NCBI GenBank assembly: GCA_965223585.1
Contig: CBDCWW010000024.1
Location: forward strand, 310,001 to 374,000
Length of the DNA stretch: 64,000 nt
Direction: 5' to 3'
Source: CBDCVN01 sp965223585
GTDB taxonomy: Bacteria > Deinococcota > Deinococci > Deinococcales > Trueperaceae
The translations under genes and the position numbers were made by a program. Shown here one piece after another: positions 63,159-64,000 of this stretch. Each line of letters starts with the position of its first letter. Position 1 is the stretch's first letter. Below the pieces are notes generated by a model. The model made no database searches, was not told the origin of the DNA, and saw only the letters and a program-made list of their open reading frames with translations.

Positions 63159-63294
63159 ACTAGTAATATATCCTTACTACCTCAGTTAAATTATCATCTC
63201 CACTTTTGATGAAGTTTTCCTTGCCATTCTTTAATAATTTATTGATGATTAATATATTTTATCTAACAAATTTCTTATTTCAGGTATTGTTTAA

Positions 63295-63543
63295 TATAAG
63301 CATGACCTCATTCAATACTTTCCCTTAGAATCAAACCTTACTCAATATAATTTCAAGCTACTCGAGCAATTCTATCTAATTTTAGAAGACATTGCCAATG
63401 ATGCTGGTACCAAAAATTTAAAAGAGTTAGCCCTTGATGCCTTGTGGAAAGTGCAAAATATAATAGCCACACTAAAAGATAATACATTGTCACCTAACTC
63501 AAAACCCCAAATGAAACACTTAAATGATTTGAGCCTAAACTAA
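63295..63543 (+). other. coding-like open frame without a start codon
   Basis: After a TAA at 63292 the frame is open for 82 codons, with a helical, protein-like sequence (KLLEQFYLILEDIANDAG, LKELALDALWKVQNII). No ATG, GTG or TTG is present near the beginning, so it is a broken gene or starts at a rare codon such as ATT. No family recognised. Confidence 0.35.
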
Positions 63544-63552
63544 GCACTCTAT

Positions 63553-63747
63553 TTAAGAAGCAACCTTAGTCATTAAACCTTCAGCAATAAAAGTGTTTAT
63601 AACTTCTAAAACCTGAATTTCTCGCAACTTTGTTTTATTTATTAGATCTTCAAGGGTTGAATTATCACGACAGGCAGCAAAAACCTTAACTTCATTGCGT
63701 GATAAAAATCTTTTGCTAGGTATAAATGTAGTTCGCTTATAGTACAT
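63553..63747 (-). CDS. small winged-helix-like protein, 64 aa
   Basis: ATG after GGAGAATAATT, a good site. The sequence FLSRNEVKVFAACRDNSTLEDLINKT..VLEVINTFIAEGLM matches the spacing of a winged-helix domain in which LEDLI is the first HTH helix. It may be a small DNA-binding protein or protein-interaction domain. The N-terminus (YYKRTTFIPSKR) is basic. Confidence 0.6.
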   Translation of the reverse strand: MYYKRTTFIPSKRFLSRNEVKVFAACRDNSTLEDLINKTKLREIQVLEVINTFIAEGLMTKVAS

Positions 63748-63878
63748 AATTATTCTCCATCACCTAATATCTTAAAATATACTCTGTCCACCTTCACCAT
63801 AGCCCTTACCTAATTTTTATTTTTAAGAAAATGTCTAATAACCAAATCTTGTAAAGGTTTATAGCCTTAAAGACTCTT

Positions 63879-64000
63879 TCAGGAATAAACCACATGTTTA
63901 AACAACTCGGAATCATGTATTTCAACCCTAGGTCTTCCATATTCATTATGAGCCTCAGCACTATCGTAAGAGTCAAACTCATCTACTAGACCTTCAGAAA
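63879..64000 (-). CDS. hypothetical protein, C-terminal part (runs off the right edge)
   Basis: A frame open to the window edge ends in TGA at 63879 and reads SEGLVDEFDSYDSAEAHNEY, then GRPRVEIHDSELFKHVVYS. It looks coding (balanced composition). FDSYD also occurs in the small protein at 26059. No family can be named from 40 residues. Confidence 0.5.
   Translation of the reverse strand, partial: SEGLVDEFDSYDSAEAHNEYGRPRVEIHDSELFKHVVYS

Overview
The window looks like chromosomal DNA of a low-GC (mid-30s percent by eye) didermic bacterium. Many genes encode lipoproteins with a Leu-x-x-Cys signal followed by a residue other than Asp, and there is a LolA-like protein and a Trp-poor, Asn/Ser-rich secretome. 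The two S8 subtilases, the DppBC-type permeases and the 180-residue protein at 42264 recall Deinococcota, but no rRNA or ribosomal marker is present, so the phylum is a weak inference. CTCGAG is strikingly frequent (about 65 sites by eye) and works as a genome signature.

Layout. 1-1236: two unknown genes on the minus strand. 2102-13318: four paralogous lipoproteins sharing a triplicated N-terminal domain. The first carries a hydrazine-synthase-alpha-like C-terminus with a CxxCH haem site. The other three carry seven SBBP repeats each, probably a seven-bladed propeller. The first three have a duplicated leader containing an 11-bp direct repeat and a strong Shine-Dalgarno with no usable start. 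13455-25294: an eleven-gene, one-direction array of mostly unrecognised proteins with four SUKH (SMI1/KNR4) paralogues, a DUF6714 protein, two proteins with a shared strand-repeat domain (one fused to LRR and TPR-like parts), and tandem paralogues. It looks like a poly-immunity array, but no toxin is visible.

25295-43447: mostly ordinary chromosome. It holds a broken K+ channel, a hemerythrin-like protein, an S8 protease, DppC/DppB permeases, a beta-helix lipoprotein, a LolA-like protein, TrpF, a GT2 glycosyltransferase, MnmA, a phosphohexomutase, a single-domain response regulator, a DUF368 transporter, a NUDIX hydrolase and tRNA-Leu(CAG).

43448-51882: a gene-poor, repeat-rich zone. It contains two resolvase remnants, a duplicated PEGA-CHRD lipoprotein pair, a LysM protein and two small exported proteins whose leaders share a four-copy regulatory element. 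51883-64000: TerC, a deleted alpha/beta hydrolase, a serine beta-lactamase-like hydrolase, a large S8 lipoprotein, a DUF2330 protein, a metallophosphoesterase, a PLC-like phosphodiesterase with a PKD domain, and small ORFs at the right edge.

Genes broken by a single stop in place of Trp occur three times. Several palindromic intergenic repeats resemble those known from other phyla. The most promising undescribed material is the immunity-like array, the triplicated-domain lipoprotein family with its leaders, and the four-copy leader element.
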